A stretch of DNA of 64,000 nt from Rhopalosiphum padi (taxonomy: Eukaryota; Arthropoda; Insecta; Hemiptera; Aphididae): positions 60,363,858 to 60,427,857 of the forward strand of contig NC_083598.1 of NCBI RefSeq assembly GCF_020882245.1, in the 5' to 3' direction. The position numbers and the translations under genes were made by a program. Under the pieces are notes generated by a model. That model searched no databases and had not been told where the DNA came from. It saw only the letters and a list, made by a program, of their open reading frames with translations. Position 1 is the first letter of the stretch, and each line of letters begins with the position of its first letter. Positions 40,646 through 53,360 of this stretch are shown here, piece after piece.

Positions 40646-43059
40646 GCATGATAAAATGTTATATTTATCTTATGTTTATGATTGGTAATTTTGTATGCAT
40701 TAAAATTGTAAATTTTTCAAAATAAGTTAAAATAAAAAAAAAAAATAATATAAATCATTATATTTTAATAAAAGTATTTGCAAATAAAACGAGTGAAAAT
40801 GCGTAGGTATTGTAAATTTTAATATGTTGTTTTAGTTATAATTAACAACAAGTTACAGTGAGAAATTTATATATTACAAAAAGCAAAAAACAAAATTCTA
40901 TTACATTCCCAACTATACGGATCTCGGCAAAGAGCTATATAGCCTATATTCTATAGGTATAAGGATTTCACAATAATGTATTTATTTTTTTTTTATGTCA
41001 CAGTCTATACTATAATCACATTTTTTACATAGAAAAAGCTGCAATTCAATAGTTTTATTTATTGAATAGAAAACAATATGAAAATATAAAATGGAATTTT
41101 ATCGAATTACAAACACAAATATGTAAATAAACATTTGAATTAAGAAAACCGGCAAAAATAAATGGTGTTCAAAAATTAATAATAGTATTGAACACAAATT
41201 TTGTATAGGAAATTACATTGATATTACCATAATAGTATAGTCCAAATTCGAAATATAACTTGCATAAGTAGGTACCTACATTGTTTTTACAAATGTAAGA
41301 ACTAGGACTTATTATTGTTTTATTTAATTTTTTTTCAGTCTTAACGACACTCTCTTGTGTCTTAATAAACTGCAGTAAACAGTAAAAGACATGAAAATAA
41401 AACATTTGGATAACTTCATGAATAGTTTCAAATAAAACAGTGAAGAAATATTATTAGAAAGTATCATTAAGTTTTCAAGTGACAAAAAAAAAGTGTAATT
41501 CGTTCTTTTTATCGGTTTGTTTTATAATAGTCATTCGTATATATTGTACAATATTACATAAACCAGTCGTAACAATAATAGTAGGTAAATAACTTATATA
41601 ACTTTGCCCGAGTGCACTTTTAGAAGATTTATTGGACCTTTGAGTCTTACAATTTTAATTAAAAGTTTTTTATTCTTATTAATAACAATATCATGTCTTG
41701 TCTGAATATTTAAAAAAGGTATATTTATATTTTTTAATGATCCAATTTAATTACCTATTTTAGACGCAATCGAAATTCAAAACTTACTATTTCGGACGAA
41801 ACTTAATTCAACTTTGTAAATTTAAAGTTTTTAAATACCAAAAATAGAAAAAAAAATTAGTCACATTGGCTTATGATTTAGATCTTCTATTTGCCTATCT
41901 GCATAAGATATTAATCAATTTTCTAAAATATTTGCTCAACATATAATTATAATAATATAAACTTGATCAATATCTGGGAATTATTTTAGAATATATAATA
42001 AACGATTACATTTATACTACCTAATTACGGTTAATCAATAATTTAACACAGTTTTTACTTATTTTTCAGCCTTGAACTGTGATTGCTTTCAAATTAAAAC
42101 TAATGATACTGTTTTAAACGTCTACCCCAAAATATTCTACAACCTATTCTATATACCGTTTTTCAATTCACTCGACCTCTTGTCGACAAACTCTTTTTTT
42201 ACATGAGTTTTATTATTAATATTGTTCATTCTACAAAAGGGAATGGTAATAAATTTTCACGCAACTTTGACAAATTGGTTGCTTTTGTTTTACATGTCCA
42301 TCTTAAAAATGCATGTAAACTCTATCATGTTGTTCAGTGATTGTATTATTGCAAACTCCGCGTACTCGTTTCAAAGTTAATAAAATCAAACATTCTATAA
42401 TGTATAGGTATCTACATTTATATGGGCTAGTTAAAATGCTATAGTATTACAATAAAGAACATTATATAGACATTTAGTATTTGCACGTTTTTTTTTTTTT
42501 AAATATATATATATCAATAAATAGCAGAATCAAATCAAAATTACATTCGGGATAATACTTCTAAGGAATATAAATCCAAAATATTATTTCGTATACATTT
42601 ATATCTTTTAAGGTTTTTGCATTTTTTCTTATCAGAGCGTATTCACGCATTATTAAACTTTTTAAAGATTATTTGTATAAGAAAAAAGCGTTTTTTTCCT
42701 TAATAAATCTACATGGAAAAATTTTTTTTTTTATAATTTTAAACTAAAAATAATGTCTATAATACTAATATATAATTTAACCTTATTTAAATACTGTATG
42801 CTTTTCACACTATAAGCTTTTCACTTTTCGTGTCACCAATAAAAATTTGTATTAGCTTTTGAATTTGTTTTTATAAAATGATCGGAATACTTTGATATAA
42901 TTACGTATAAAATAAACATTTTGATATATTTCAGTCAACAAATTTTGTCTTTGTCCATAATTGTGTGTTTTTTTAAAAATATAATACCCTAGTCCTTATA
43001 ATAATACATTCTGCTCCCTAAATTGTAAGGTTATTTATATTAATATATTATATTGATGG

Positions 43060-43300
43060 CGGTCTTCTACACTGATATTTTTCGCTTCTGTGACCTTACC
43101 GGTTTCCGTGTTAATGGTTATTTCCGTTCTTTTTTTCCCCATATATAACGGTCATACGTGGAATGAAATATTCGGTCGGAGAAACGGAAAATCGCTAAAC
43201 TTTATACTGTAGATTATTATCACTGCGATCTAGTGTGGCGTTAGATATATAGACGTAACCGGCCAATTAAACGCTAATGTGTAGTAGTTGCACTTATAAA
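43060..43300. other. GC-richer island, possible regulatory element
   Basis: The stretch has many CpG dinucleotides (for example around 43100, 43128, 43150, 43173, 43226 and 43256) and balanced composition within a very AT-rich neighbourhood. No reading frame of interest spans it. An enhancer or an unrecognised promoter is possible; this is inference from composition only. Confidence 0.25.
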
Positions 43301-46300
43301 AATTGTAAGTGTACACTAAATCATTTTGTAACTGCGATGTTTCACTGAAGGTTTCTTAGCAGGTAACATACAAACACTTTTTGAAACAAAGAATACAAAT
43401 AACGGCGTTTTACTTTTCTATAGATTTAAACAATATTCGTGGAAAAATATTAGGTATAATATATAGTAGTAATTTTTCTTGTAAAACAATATTTAACTTA
43501 TATTGTAAAAAAGAAAGTTATAAATATTTATTGTATCAATACAAATATTACGTATAATAATAACCCACTATTATTAAATCATTTTGAAATGTATTTCATT
43601 ATTATACATTTTTTTTATATTTTAGTTTATTAATATATTAAACATAGGTTAAATGTAGTTGATAATTTTTTATTGACTACATTTTAGCTTAAAACAATCT
43701 TATCGTTCATCTCATAAACTGATAAGACAATTATTTATATGAAAAAATAAAACAAATTTATGAGATATTTTTTAGGTAATCATAATAGTTAATTACCAAA
43801 CATAGAGCCTGCACGTTCAAAACAGATATATTTAGATTGACTGTGTTATCCTATTTTTTCATAGAAATGGTCGCAGCAAAATTTTTTGTGTAACGTTATA
43901 GTTACATGTCGAGCGTTTAGCATTTACATTGTTTTTTTTTTTTAAAAAAACTGTGATATTTTATAAAGGATTATAATGAAATTCAAATACAATTATTAAG
44001 TAGTTTTTACATACATTAATAAATTGTATACATAATACATATAAATATTTTCAAATGCAACAATTTTGTTTGAGTAAAAAATAATCAAACTATTTAAACC
44101 TGCTATAATATTAATAATAGTGAATTAAATTACTTTAATTAATAGCAATATCAATTATCAATAACCATAATATTAAATATATTAATATAGTGATATAAGC
44201 TAATAATAGACTGCCTTCGCTAACAATCATTTTTCGTATATAATCATTGAATTAAATTTAACTCATCAATTGTAATTACGCACTTGACATGTATCTATCG
44301 TACACCAAAATTGTATTTACAAGTACCTACGTAATACGTACTACTCCACTAAAAAATATTTAAAATAATTATAGGTTAAAACAGGATCAATTTTTAACAA
44401 AAACTCTTTTGATTCTTTTTATTAGAACAAATATATTTACGTATTTATTTCATTTTACGCAAGGGAATACTAAAAACTTAAAATAATATAAAAGTTTGCA
44501 AGAATAAAAATACACAAAACAAATCCTAATATTAATTTTTTAAATTACGAACAAAAATAATGATACTTGAAACTTGGAAATAAATAATTAGGACCGACAT
44601 AAAAATTAAAAATCAATATTTAACATGCAATATAAAAATGAATTGTTAGAAGATTATTACCAGTAATAGGTAATCGTAATACACAATAAAATTTCAAATA
44701 AACAACAAGATATTTAGACAAAAATGTTTTAACTTAAAAAAAAAAATAAATCGAATGTTAATCAGAATTTAGGCGTTAAAAATAAAAACTATTTAGGGTC
44801 ATATAAAAAAAAAGAAAGATCGTTTTTATCTAAAATCAAACAATGGGTATTGTATTTTTGTTTTATAGAAACTGGATTATAAAATAAGAATGATACACCT
44901 AATTAATGCATATATAGAAAAAAAAAGATACTTGTAAAGTTTACTAATTAAAGAAAGGTTATGAAAGAGATAAAAAAAGAAAAATTATTAGGCTCGAAAT
45001 CTAAAATTATAGAAATCATATAGTAATATGTATATTCTATATACCAATATCGTCGTCGTTTTAATTTTAAATGTCTATAAAGTAAAAATTGCTCATATGT
45101 ATTTTTGAAATGTTGAAGCTTTTGTAAAACTTATAAAAATAATTTTTAATTAAATGTAAAAATGTTAGTTATTAAAATATATAATGCTGTAATTTATTAA
45201 CTAATATAACTTGTAACACAGCGCTAAGAATTTAAAAATAATCTTGACGAACCTATCAAAGTAAACGGTTTTTTTCAATATTCTCATATCATTCTGTCGA
45301 TATACTTACTGCTCAGCCGCCCAGCCTTACCAGGAAATAATAATATATACATTTAGTTGAAATATTAGTTGATAATATAAGTATAGATTAAAAGTAGTGA
45401 CAGTTTAATTCCTATCGATGTGTTTTCTTCCAAGTATTGCAATATTACAATCCTAAGAAATGTTTTCCCTTGAAGATTAGTGAACATATTCAAGATAAAT
45501 TATTAATCAGTAAAACTGACTGATCTCTAAAAGTACCACAGTAGTTTAAAGAATTAAAAATAAATATTTTTCATTTTAAAATATAGCATGTTATATTATT
45601 ATATAAAACAAAACAGACAATTTCTCATATAGGTCACTGCTAGTCCGTCAATATTACATATTATTATGGTGTGAATTTCGAGAAAATTGAATAATTTATA
45701 AAAATTAATTACTATAATTAATCATAATGTTAATGCATTAAAAACTAGATAAACAATTTTTGTTTAACTATATGGTACCTGAATATTTGTATAAATGTAC
45801 TATCCAATAAAATATTTTCTTCAACACATCCTATTTTATATTTTAAATCATGAGTGAAAAACAAATTAGATTTAGTTTTATAATAATTTATCACAAATTA
45901 ATAATGGAATAAACAACATACAAAAGTGTTTGTCGTTGCTTCCTTAAAATAACATTTAATTTAAATCTAAAAAAAAATAAAGTAATTAATAGGTAATTAA
46001 AAGAAATAAAAATTGTATAAAATTACACTTTTAATTTGTTGTATTCTCAGAAACAATTCTGTTACAAAGAATTTCCAAGAATGACCTTATTAAAAAAAAA
46101 AATTACCTTTTTGATGGAACCAAATTTTGTATTAATCTTTGGTAGTTAACTTAAATACCTGACTGATTTAGGTATATTTCTTATAATTTTAACATTGAAT
46201 TACCTGAAAACAAATTATAATAATTAACTTTTATATAGGTACCCAACTAGGTATATTAAACCAATAACAAATTACAACAGTTATATTATATTTTATTCTG

Positions 46301-47434
46301 CTTTATTGTATACTCAATTAGGTTAGATTCTTAGTTTTTACGCTATATTTCGTACACTATTTGAAACCAACCAAATATTGTATTATTCTGTGTTCAAAGC
46401 TTATGTTATAGGCCCTATAATATAGGGTGAAAACTTCTCAAATACCATTATTTATTTTTCAATATGGAATTCTATATATTTCAATAACTATTTTTACGTT
46501 AATTGAGAAATTTTAAATACTTATAAAATGATAAATATTTTTATTTTATAATATACTAATTAATGCAGAAATATCTACATTGATTTGAAATTTAAAAAAT
46601 AAATGCAAGTAAAAGTTAATCTGCTATATTATTGTTTTAATATTCTGTTAAAAATTGATAAAATATTGCATTATCTTAAAATTAATATTTATAAATATTT
46701 ATATAAATTTTTGAATTTGATAATAATAAATACCTAATATTGAAATATTTAATTAAAAAAAGAAAAACTATAGTGAACATTTTCAAAAATAAATAACCAA
46801 AATAAATTTTGCTTAAAACAGTATTAGTATAATTTTTACGGTATTTCCAAAGTTGTTTGCAATTTCTGCATAAACAAAAACGATATAGAATATATTATTG
46901 TATACGTTTATTGTTATTAATAACTACATTTTACATTACATAACATGTGTTTTGCATGCCTAAATGATAAATTGTTACTATGTTTTATTCATTTGACATA
47001 TTTTAAAAGGGGTAGTGCAAATCATATATATATTTAAACTTTTATCCAACTTAATCTTGAAAATAAAATAAAATGGATTTATAAATACGAAAGAGAAATA
47101 ATTTCACTGACATTGCAATGAACAGTGGCTTTAATATCAGTGCTTCTGACAGAAAACTGGAACGAAATGTGACTATATATCTTTATAAATTTTAAATAAA
47201 TTAAAAAATACCATGTATGGAATTTATAGAATAAAAATAATTTTTTTGTATTTCATTTTTAAACTTTAAGTTTTCGCTTTTTTTTATACATATTTTGTTT
47301 TGATTTTTTTTTTTGTCGAATTTTTAAACAAACTCCAAGTGAAATTTTTGTATTAACAGATTCATATTATACAATTAATTATCACAGTTTAGACGATGTA
47401 TTATCTTAAACGCCACGCCATACTCTTATAGTGT

Positions 47435-47875
47435 TTATAAGTTGTACGTGAAAAAAGTACCTATTATAAACCTATACACGGCACATGTTGAAACGAAGCA
47501 TATTATAATAATATTATCTTTAACTCCGGTGTCGCTGCTATGAACGAATGTACCATTATTCTTGTCTTTATCAATGAAAGATGAAATCCGCAATTTTGGC
47601 AGCACCGGCGACGTATAAAATGTACAAAACAGAACGAAATCTACTCTCGAGTCCGACTCGTATACCAAGACGGGTGAAAAATGAAAATCATTACAATAAA
47701 CAGAAGAAAAATAATAGTACCTCCTCACATATTTTCCACGTGAACAATAGACCGGAATATACGGGTGGTAGGTAGCATTAAAGAAAGCACGTTTCTGTGT
47801 ATAGGTTTTAAGCAGACAGCCAAACTGCAGAATATAATACGTCTCGACTTGTAGGCAGACAGTAGAAATACGCAT
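47435..47875 (-). CDS. Unidentified 146-codon open frame, the longest in the window
   Basis: It begins ATG with MRISTVCLQVETYYILQFGC and ends in a tyrosine/phenylalanine-rich tail before TAA. It overlaps frames on the plus strand (47581-47775) and another minus frame (47725-47949), so all three readings are open in a GC-raised island, which weakens it as evidence of coding. No family motif, transmembrane pattern or splice signal is convincing. It may be an orphan gene, part of an exon, or a chance frame. Confidence 0.18.
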   Translation of the reverse strand: MRISTVCLQVETYYILQFGCLLKTYTQKRAFFNATYHPYIPVYCSRGKYVRRYYYFSSVYCNDFHFSPVLVYESDSRVDFVLFCTFYTSPVLPKLRISSFIDKDKNNGTFVHSSDTGVKDNIIIICFVSTCAVYRFIIGTFFTYNL

Positions 47876-48440
47876 TTCCCGGTGCGGCCGTTGTTATTAT
47901 TTACAACGCGAAATTTTTCCTGCTTGGGCGGGCTCACGTAAAAAAACAAAAAAAAAACACACCATTGGAAATGTTTTCGGTTACACCTTGTGATTTACCA
48001 ATCATTGCATTCGCGTTTTATTAGGAGCTTTCTTTGCAGTAAACAGTTTTACCTACTGGGCAAACTCTGAGCGGAGATGTGGCTGCACGACGAGCTGTCA
48101 ACAACGGATCATCTCGGATATCTATCCGCGTTTTGTCGTACGCAATCCAGTCAAAATTTATACTACGGCATTTGACACATCCTTCAAAATGTAATTTAAA
48201 TTATTAATTTCCACGCACGTCTCGTGGTCTAAACGAAATCCACGGGAATATCGTGGTTTTCAAACAACACACGTCAATAATATTTATACAACTGTAAAAC
48301 GCGCAGTCACAATCAGTAAAATAGTGCATCGAAATCGATAAAAAAAACATCCGATTCCTTCGGCAATATCTTCTGTGTCGACTTATTCAAAAAAAACTAC
48401 ATTAAATCACCACCGTTTTTCGTATCCAAACGTAATACTG
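47560..48440. other. GC- and CpG-rich island, possible promoter or exon cluster
   Basis: This is one of the largest compositional islands in the window. At 47994-48194 the plus strand is open for about 66 codons (contains YWANSERRCGCTTSCQQR). At 48021-48200 the minus strand is open for 59 codons (contains LHFEGCVKCRSINFDWIAYD) with a donor-like AGTAG|GTAAAA at 48053/48052. A pyrimidine-rich acceptor-like CTTTCTTTGCAG ends at 48038 on the plus strand. Neither frame has an ATG and neither product is recognised. A promoter/5' exon region or a conserved regulatory element is more likely than a whole gene. Confidence 0.3.
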
Positions 48441-48814
48441 ATGCAAATTGAGAAAATCGTGAAATCAAACAGATTATATGCAGAGTATATAGTAAGGTAG
48501 TTTGCGTCTTTGTGATACATTTTAAATTAATTAAAATTACGATTAGTTTATTTACTTGTACTTATACATATATTTTCGATAAAATTAAATAAATGATTAT
48601 TAAAAGTACCTAATAACAATCGTCATTAATATTTATATGTACTAAAAATTGTAATATAATTTTCTCTTTAGCCTTATACTATTCTATTTTCTATATGTAC
48701 ATATTTTCACCATAAATAAAAATTGTATTTTGTAACATAATATTTCCCTTTGTGTTCTTGTTTCTTGATAAAATACGTCTTACGACAAAAATTTGGTTCA
48801 CAACACGGCCTTAA

Positions 48815-49000
48815 CTATAAATGACGTTGTTCTGCAGAATTTTCATATTTTCGATTTACAAAGCGTAGCAACGCCACAAAACGAGCACAGCGTATGACTA
48901 CCAATGCCAAACACGAAAACGTAAAATAAAAACGAAGTGTTGAACCACAAAAGATCAACAACAGTAAAATTTGCATGCGCCCGTGCCGAAAATTACACAT
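48815..49000 (-). CDS. Short open frame with a signal-peptide-like start
   Basis: The frame begins MCNFRHGR and has a second ATG at 48976, from which it reads MQILLLLIFCGSTLRFYFTF: a short polar start, a hydrophobic core, then more hydrophobic sequence. It lies in a GC-richer pocket. If translated from 48976 and spliced after TGTG at 48946, the phase matches the acceptor of the lectin exon at 5562 and would give a short leader running straight into LLTGTLRTY. However, the required donor (GTTCAA) is weak and the implied intron is over 43 kb. It may equally be a chance frame. Confidence 0.15.
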   Translation of the reverse strand: MCNFRHGRMQILLLLIFCGSTLRFYFTFSCLALVVIRCARFVALLRFVNRKYENSAEQRHL

Positions 49001-50499
49001 CTAAATTCGTTATCAGTCGCGGCGTGCATTACATAAATTCACGTTTGGCGTACAGTGCAAATAATACCTATATTTTCATCTTATCTGTATAATGCAAATT
49101 ACATAAGCTCTATATTATTGAACATATTTTGTACAGTTGTTTTATTTAAAAATAAAAAAAAAAAATGGAAAAAACTTAGAAACTCAATATTAAACAGAAT
49201 GTCTGGTCGTAGTAAACTTTTTTTTATAAATTATTATTTTTGAAAACTAATTAATCACGCCATACGAGTATTAAAATTTTAAGTTTTTTTTCTTTTTAAT
49301 GGGTAAACTAAAAATACAAATAAATTACTTTTTAAGTTATCTAATGCAAAATTTTAGATACGTACACAACGTATATTATTGATAATAATTTAACTATTGA
49401 ATTATTAATTAATTTTATTAATATTCCAATATACATATATTTAATATCTACGCAAAACCAAAAGTATAAGTGGATGGTGCACTATCTCACTCTTTATTGA
49501 GAGCTAATCCATGTATAGACAAAGGGGAAGGGTGGCTATCTATTTACGAAATCAGACACCAAGAGACACTCCATTTAATATATTTTTACAAAAACAATTC
49601 AATTTATTGCATGGAGTCGACTAAAAATGACAAACTTAAAAAAACGAAGAGAATGACAATACAATGTACTCTTAAAGTTTGGTGCACTATATTATTTCAA
49701 ACAAAATATAATAAGTTTTAGAATTCCATAACCCATAGTGAAATATTGAATGAAATTCAATTGTTCTTTTTAATGCATACTTCGTGTACTTGTGTACACA
49801 ATCAGAGAATTATTTTTTAATTACGTTTTCTCTTTCAAAACCATTAAACTAACAAACCTATTTTTGAAAATTGTAGTTTTTTTTTTTTTATTAATTAATT
49901 AGTATTTAGTAGAGAAATATTTCTTAATAAATTCAATGTTTTAAATAATTTATTAGTTTATAGATTGAAATATAATATTACATTAAGATCTATGATCTCG
50001 GTTACAAAAAATGTTGTGCTTGGATTTAAAAGTAACAATTAAAAATGCTCCTGTACCGTCACTATGGCGCATATTTTATAATAATATATATAGCAACTAT
50101 AACAAGTATAGGTTCTGTTCATGATCATATTGATTAACTTAAGTTTGGTATTGTTATTGAGGTAGGAGATTAGTGATTATCAGTTTTTGATGGTTAACGA
50201 CGACGGTATAATATAATATTATAATACGTAAAATACATATTTTATGCTGCCTTTGTTTTATATATTTATTGAGATACAAGTACAGTAAATCGAAGATGAA
50301 ATACATTAGCTCAGAGTAAACCGGCTCGGTTTTCTTATAACGTAATAATGTAATACATAATAATTATAAATAATTTGATCTGCCTTTATCTGTCGTGCGT
50401 CGTATTTCAATGGACAATTTAAACTCACCGTCATATTATTATTATAATCACCGGACAACCGGTCCATATATTATTATTCGATTTTATGTATTTTTTTAT
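49001..50499. other. AT-rich non-coding DNA with an 11-bp direct repeat
   Basis: TGGTGCACTAT occurs at 49475-49485 and again at 49680-49690. The 194 bases between carry an open frame (49470-49721, GTG start) containing SIYEIRHQETLHLIYF, with no known domain. The repeats could bracket a small insertion, though 11 bp is unusual for a target duplication. The rest is featureless. Confidence 0.4.
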
Positions 50500-51130
50500 T
50501 TCGACCCACGCGTATCGCTATAAACCGGGGACACGCACCCGGCAAATCTATTTGTGTACTTACCTACCATATTCATCGGATCGCAAAATGGTTTAGAAGT
50601 TAATCTTGTACCTAACACCGGGAGACGCAGCGTTCAGTTCCATGCGGCGGTTGTCTAATTAATATCCCTGTCTGTAATAGGAGTCCAGGCGTTTAATCCC
50701 AGTCGACCGAGCTGCGCACCCCTCGTTTCAAAAATACATTCGGCTGTGGCGGCATCCGGTGGCGGCCAGACAACCCTTATTCGGTCGGAAGTCACGACGA
50801 CGAATAATTCAAGGAAAACCGACGCTAAAGAGCATTTTGTAACAGCGTTACGCGAGTGTATAACACGTATTATATACAGAGTTATATACATTATGTGTAT
50901 TATTGTCACAGTGTATACACACACATTACTATGTACATTATAGTTAAGGTGCTGACTGTGAAATACGTGTATGTGTAATCATGTCTGTAAACCAAAGATG
51001 CACCGCCAGGTTTAAATAATTGAATTTCTACGACGAACGGGCACCGAAGAGCGGTGGCAGGCGGCTGTAATCAAATTACACGATACCTATAGATGAGATA
51101 TTTTGAACCGTATCGTACGATTCGGCTTTT
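50500..51130. other. GC- and CpG-rich island, candidate promoter/5' exon region
   Basis: Composition here is close to balanced, with dense CpG (for example 50508-50540, 50625-50650, 50705-50770 and 50785-50850). A minus-strand frame (50655-50924) contains CSLASVFLELFVVVTSDRIR and ends WTPITDRDIN; a plus-strand frame (50746-50943) begins MAASGGGQTTLIRSEVTTTN. Both are open because of the raised GC and neither is a known family. The island could be the promoter and 5' untranslated region of a gene, including the lectin gene. No TATA/Inr arrangement can be assigned with confidence. Confidence 0.3.
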
Positions 51131-51739
51131 ATAGACTTTTACTTCGCACACAGCTTAATTCGATGGTTTGTGTTACGTATAAATTCTTGATGACAGTATC
51201 ATAATAGCAAGTACACACAACCATATAAATGAACTCTGTCGATATTATTATTTTACATCTAATTTAAAAAAAGAAAAGGTGAAAAAAAACCGTCAAATAT
51301 CTGGTAGAATCTTAATCGAAAAAACATAAATTTACCATTTAAGACCTATATCCACCTATTTTTAATTATAAAGTTAAATTTCTTAAGTTTTTTCTTTCAG
51401 ACAATTCAGAAAGGTAAATTTTATCTAAGACACTGTTAAATTAATTTCCTACTGTATTATATATTGTCAAATACTTTAAAAGTTTACTAAAGTAAAAATC
51501 CAAATAAACGGTTTTTTTTTTTTTTAATAATTTGTAAAATGTAACTTAGTTTGTTTTTCTTAAGAAATATTCAAGTTTTGTTAGTTTTCATGGCAATATT
51601 TTATGGCATTAAGTTACTATTAAATTGTTTATAAGTTTAAATACGAGGAATTTTAAACAAGGCATGTACCTACGTTGAATGAGATGTCAAGTTGATAATT
51701 TCATGATCTATGTAGTAAATAATAATATATGGTATGTAT

Positions 51740-52080
51740 TATGCCTGTAGAAATAAATACGGAAAGAATTACTGGATTGAGGGTCAGGTGTTTCTAAAGA
51801 GTCGTTAAGAAGACGGGAAATGAAAAGAAGGTCGGCTACATCAAAGCGTCGGAAGTGACTGTTGGTATATGAAGGGTACTTTGAGTAAGGAAATAGTCAT
51901 GTAAAAGGTGTTCCTATTTCAAGAAAGGATTTTTTTTAAAGGTAAAGGAAAAATATTTAGAAAACAGACTTTGTATGAGAATTCAAGAACCAAAATCATG
52001 TCATAGTAGGGAATGAATAGCGTAATAATATTGAAGATAGAATAAACGTTAGCGTTTACCAAATATTGGAAAGAATTTGT
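51740..52080. other. Second G-skewed, purine-rich island
   Basis: In lines starting at 51781, 51841 and 51901 I counted about 50 G against 16 C on the plus strand. One plus frame from 51781 gives charged peptides (for example SLRRREMKRRSATSKRRK) but has about seven stops before 52122, no better than chance. The skew is the solid observation; a transcribed non-coding exon or an old transposon are possible causes. Confidence 0.3.
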
Positions 52081-53184
52081 TATTTTTATAAAGTATATTA
52101 TCGAGTGCTTAAGACTACGAGTAAATAGTCTTTCTTTTTTGTTACTACCAGGAGTTAGATGTTTTAAATTTGTATATAAAACTTATTAATACTTCAAAGT
52201 AAATATATTTCTGTTGTTGAGCACTTTACTTAATAATTTAATTTAATTTATTGATTACCAGGTTACCTAGCTGTATTATTATTATTATTAATTTTCATTG
52301 GTGTCAGCAAGATAGGTCGTTTGTTATACAAACCCTAAAAACTCAATAATATGACGTAGACATCTACTCTGCTATACTGAAGTTCGTTAATAGTTACAAC
52401 TTTTATGAAAATTATTGATTTTGATTCAAAATTTGAAATAAAATATGTTCTCTTATTGGCCCATTAAAATATAATATCGCGAAAACTGCGCTTTATGGTG
52501 TATTCACCGTTATTAATAAACCACATTATACTATTATCATGTCATATTATTATCATTCATATCAGTATAATATGATTGAAGTATATAGCTGCGGTGTAAT
52601 AAGGAAATGCGTATAAATGCCACAGCCGATGAATGATTACAACGCATACCTATAAAGTGCACGTAGCTAAGGCCGGAGATAGTAATACGCATCAGATAGC
52701 CGATCCCACAACAACATCGGGTTATACGAAATATCGAAGTCTCGAAACTGCCGACCTATTAGATTTGAAGGCGTAACGTTTTACTATCGTACCTACCTAC
52801 CTACTATAATAATAGTGACTCTCTTGGATAAGGCGCATAATAACTGTTTTCAAATTGTATGCATACTATGCGTATACAATATTATACTATGTATACGAGA
52901 ATACTATGTATTCTATATATATATATACACCATAAGGACAGTATATACCATGCGTGTATATTATGTACATTATATACAGTAACTATAATCTGCCTCTGCG
53001 TGGCGCTACATTACACATTTGATGTATTTTATAGTCTCATATTATTATAATCTTCTTATCAATATCGTTAATTTATAATCGTTCGCCAAGCTCTTAACGG
53101 CCACTTTTAACGGCTTCGATAATAATATTCCAATACGAAGGTGTGTGCATATACAGTTATCAGCCATGACTGCGGGCATCCATA

Positions 53185-53210
<26 letters not shown>
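53185..53210. repeat. TAA trinucleotide microsatellite
   Basis: Eight full TAA units plus a partial one run without interruption and are followed by TTATTATATT, giving a symmetric AT-rich hairpin. Confidence 0.9.
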
Positions 53211-53217
<7 letters not shown>

Positions 53218-53335
53218 ATTATACAATATACTAGGTAATGTATTATGTGCATGTTTATAACATACTAATATATTTTATACCTATGTGCGTATTTGCGTTC
53301 TATATAAATTATTAACGGTCCACGCGAGTGCACGC

Positions 53336-53360
53336 ATCTATGACCAATTTGGTCATAGAT
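53336..53360. repeat. Near-perfect 25-bp palindrome
   Basis: ATCTATGACCAA (53336-53347) and TTGGTCATAGAT (53349-53360) are exact reverse complements separated by one T. The 12-bp arms are GC-containing and sit in a CpG-bearing stretch (53315-53410). It could be a dimeric transcription-factor site or a cruciform; function is not known. Confidence 0.8.

Larger units (their letters stand above)
37274..47434. other. AT-rich non-coding DNA with a few islands
   Basis: Ten kilobases in which I can support no gene. It includes a weak GC-richer patch at 39360-39470, a patch with a 118-codon minus frame at 40289-40645, a GC-richer island at 43060-43300, and many AT runs. A 15-bp near-palindrome, CCCTATA-A-TATAGGG, lies at 46413-46427. 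Nothing else stands out. Confidence 0.55.

Noticed and set aside
48102..48117. 5.8S rRNA-like CAACGGATCATCTCGG
   Set aside because: The match needs an insertion and stops after about 15 bases; flanks do not resemble rRNA.
51781..52122. Continuous plus-strand frame with charged peptides
   Set aside because: About seven stop codons in roughly 114 codons is what chance gives in AT-rich DNA.
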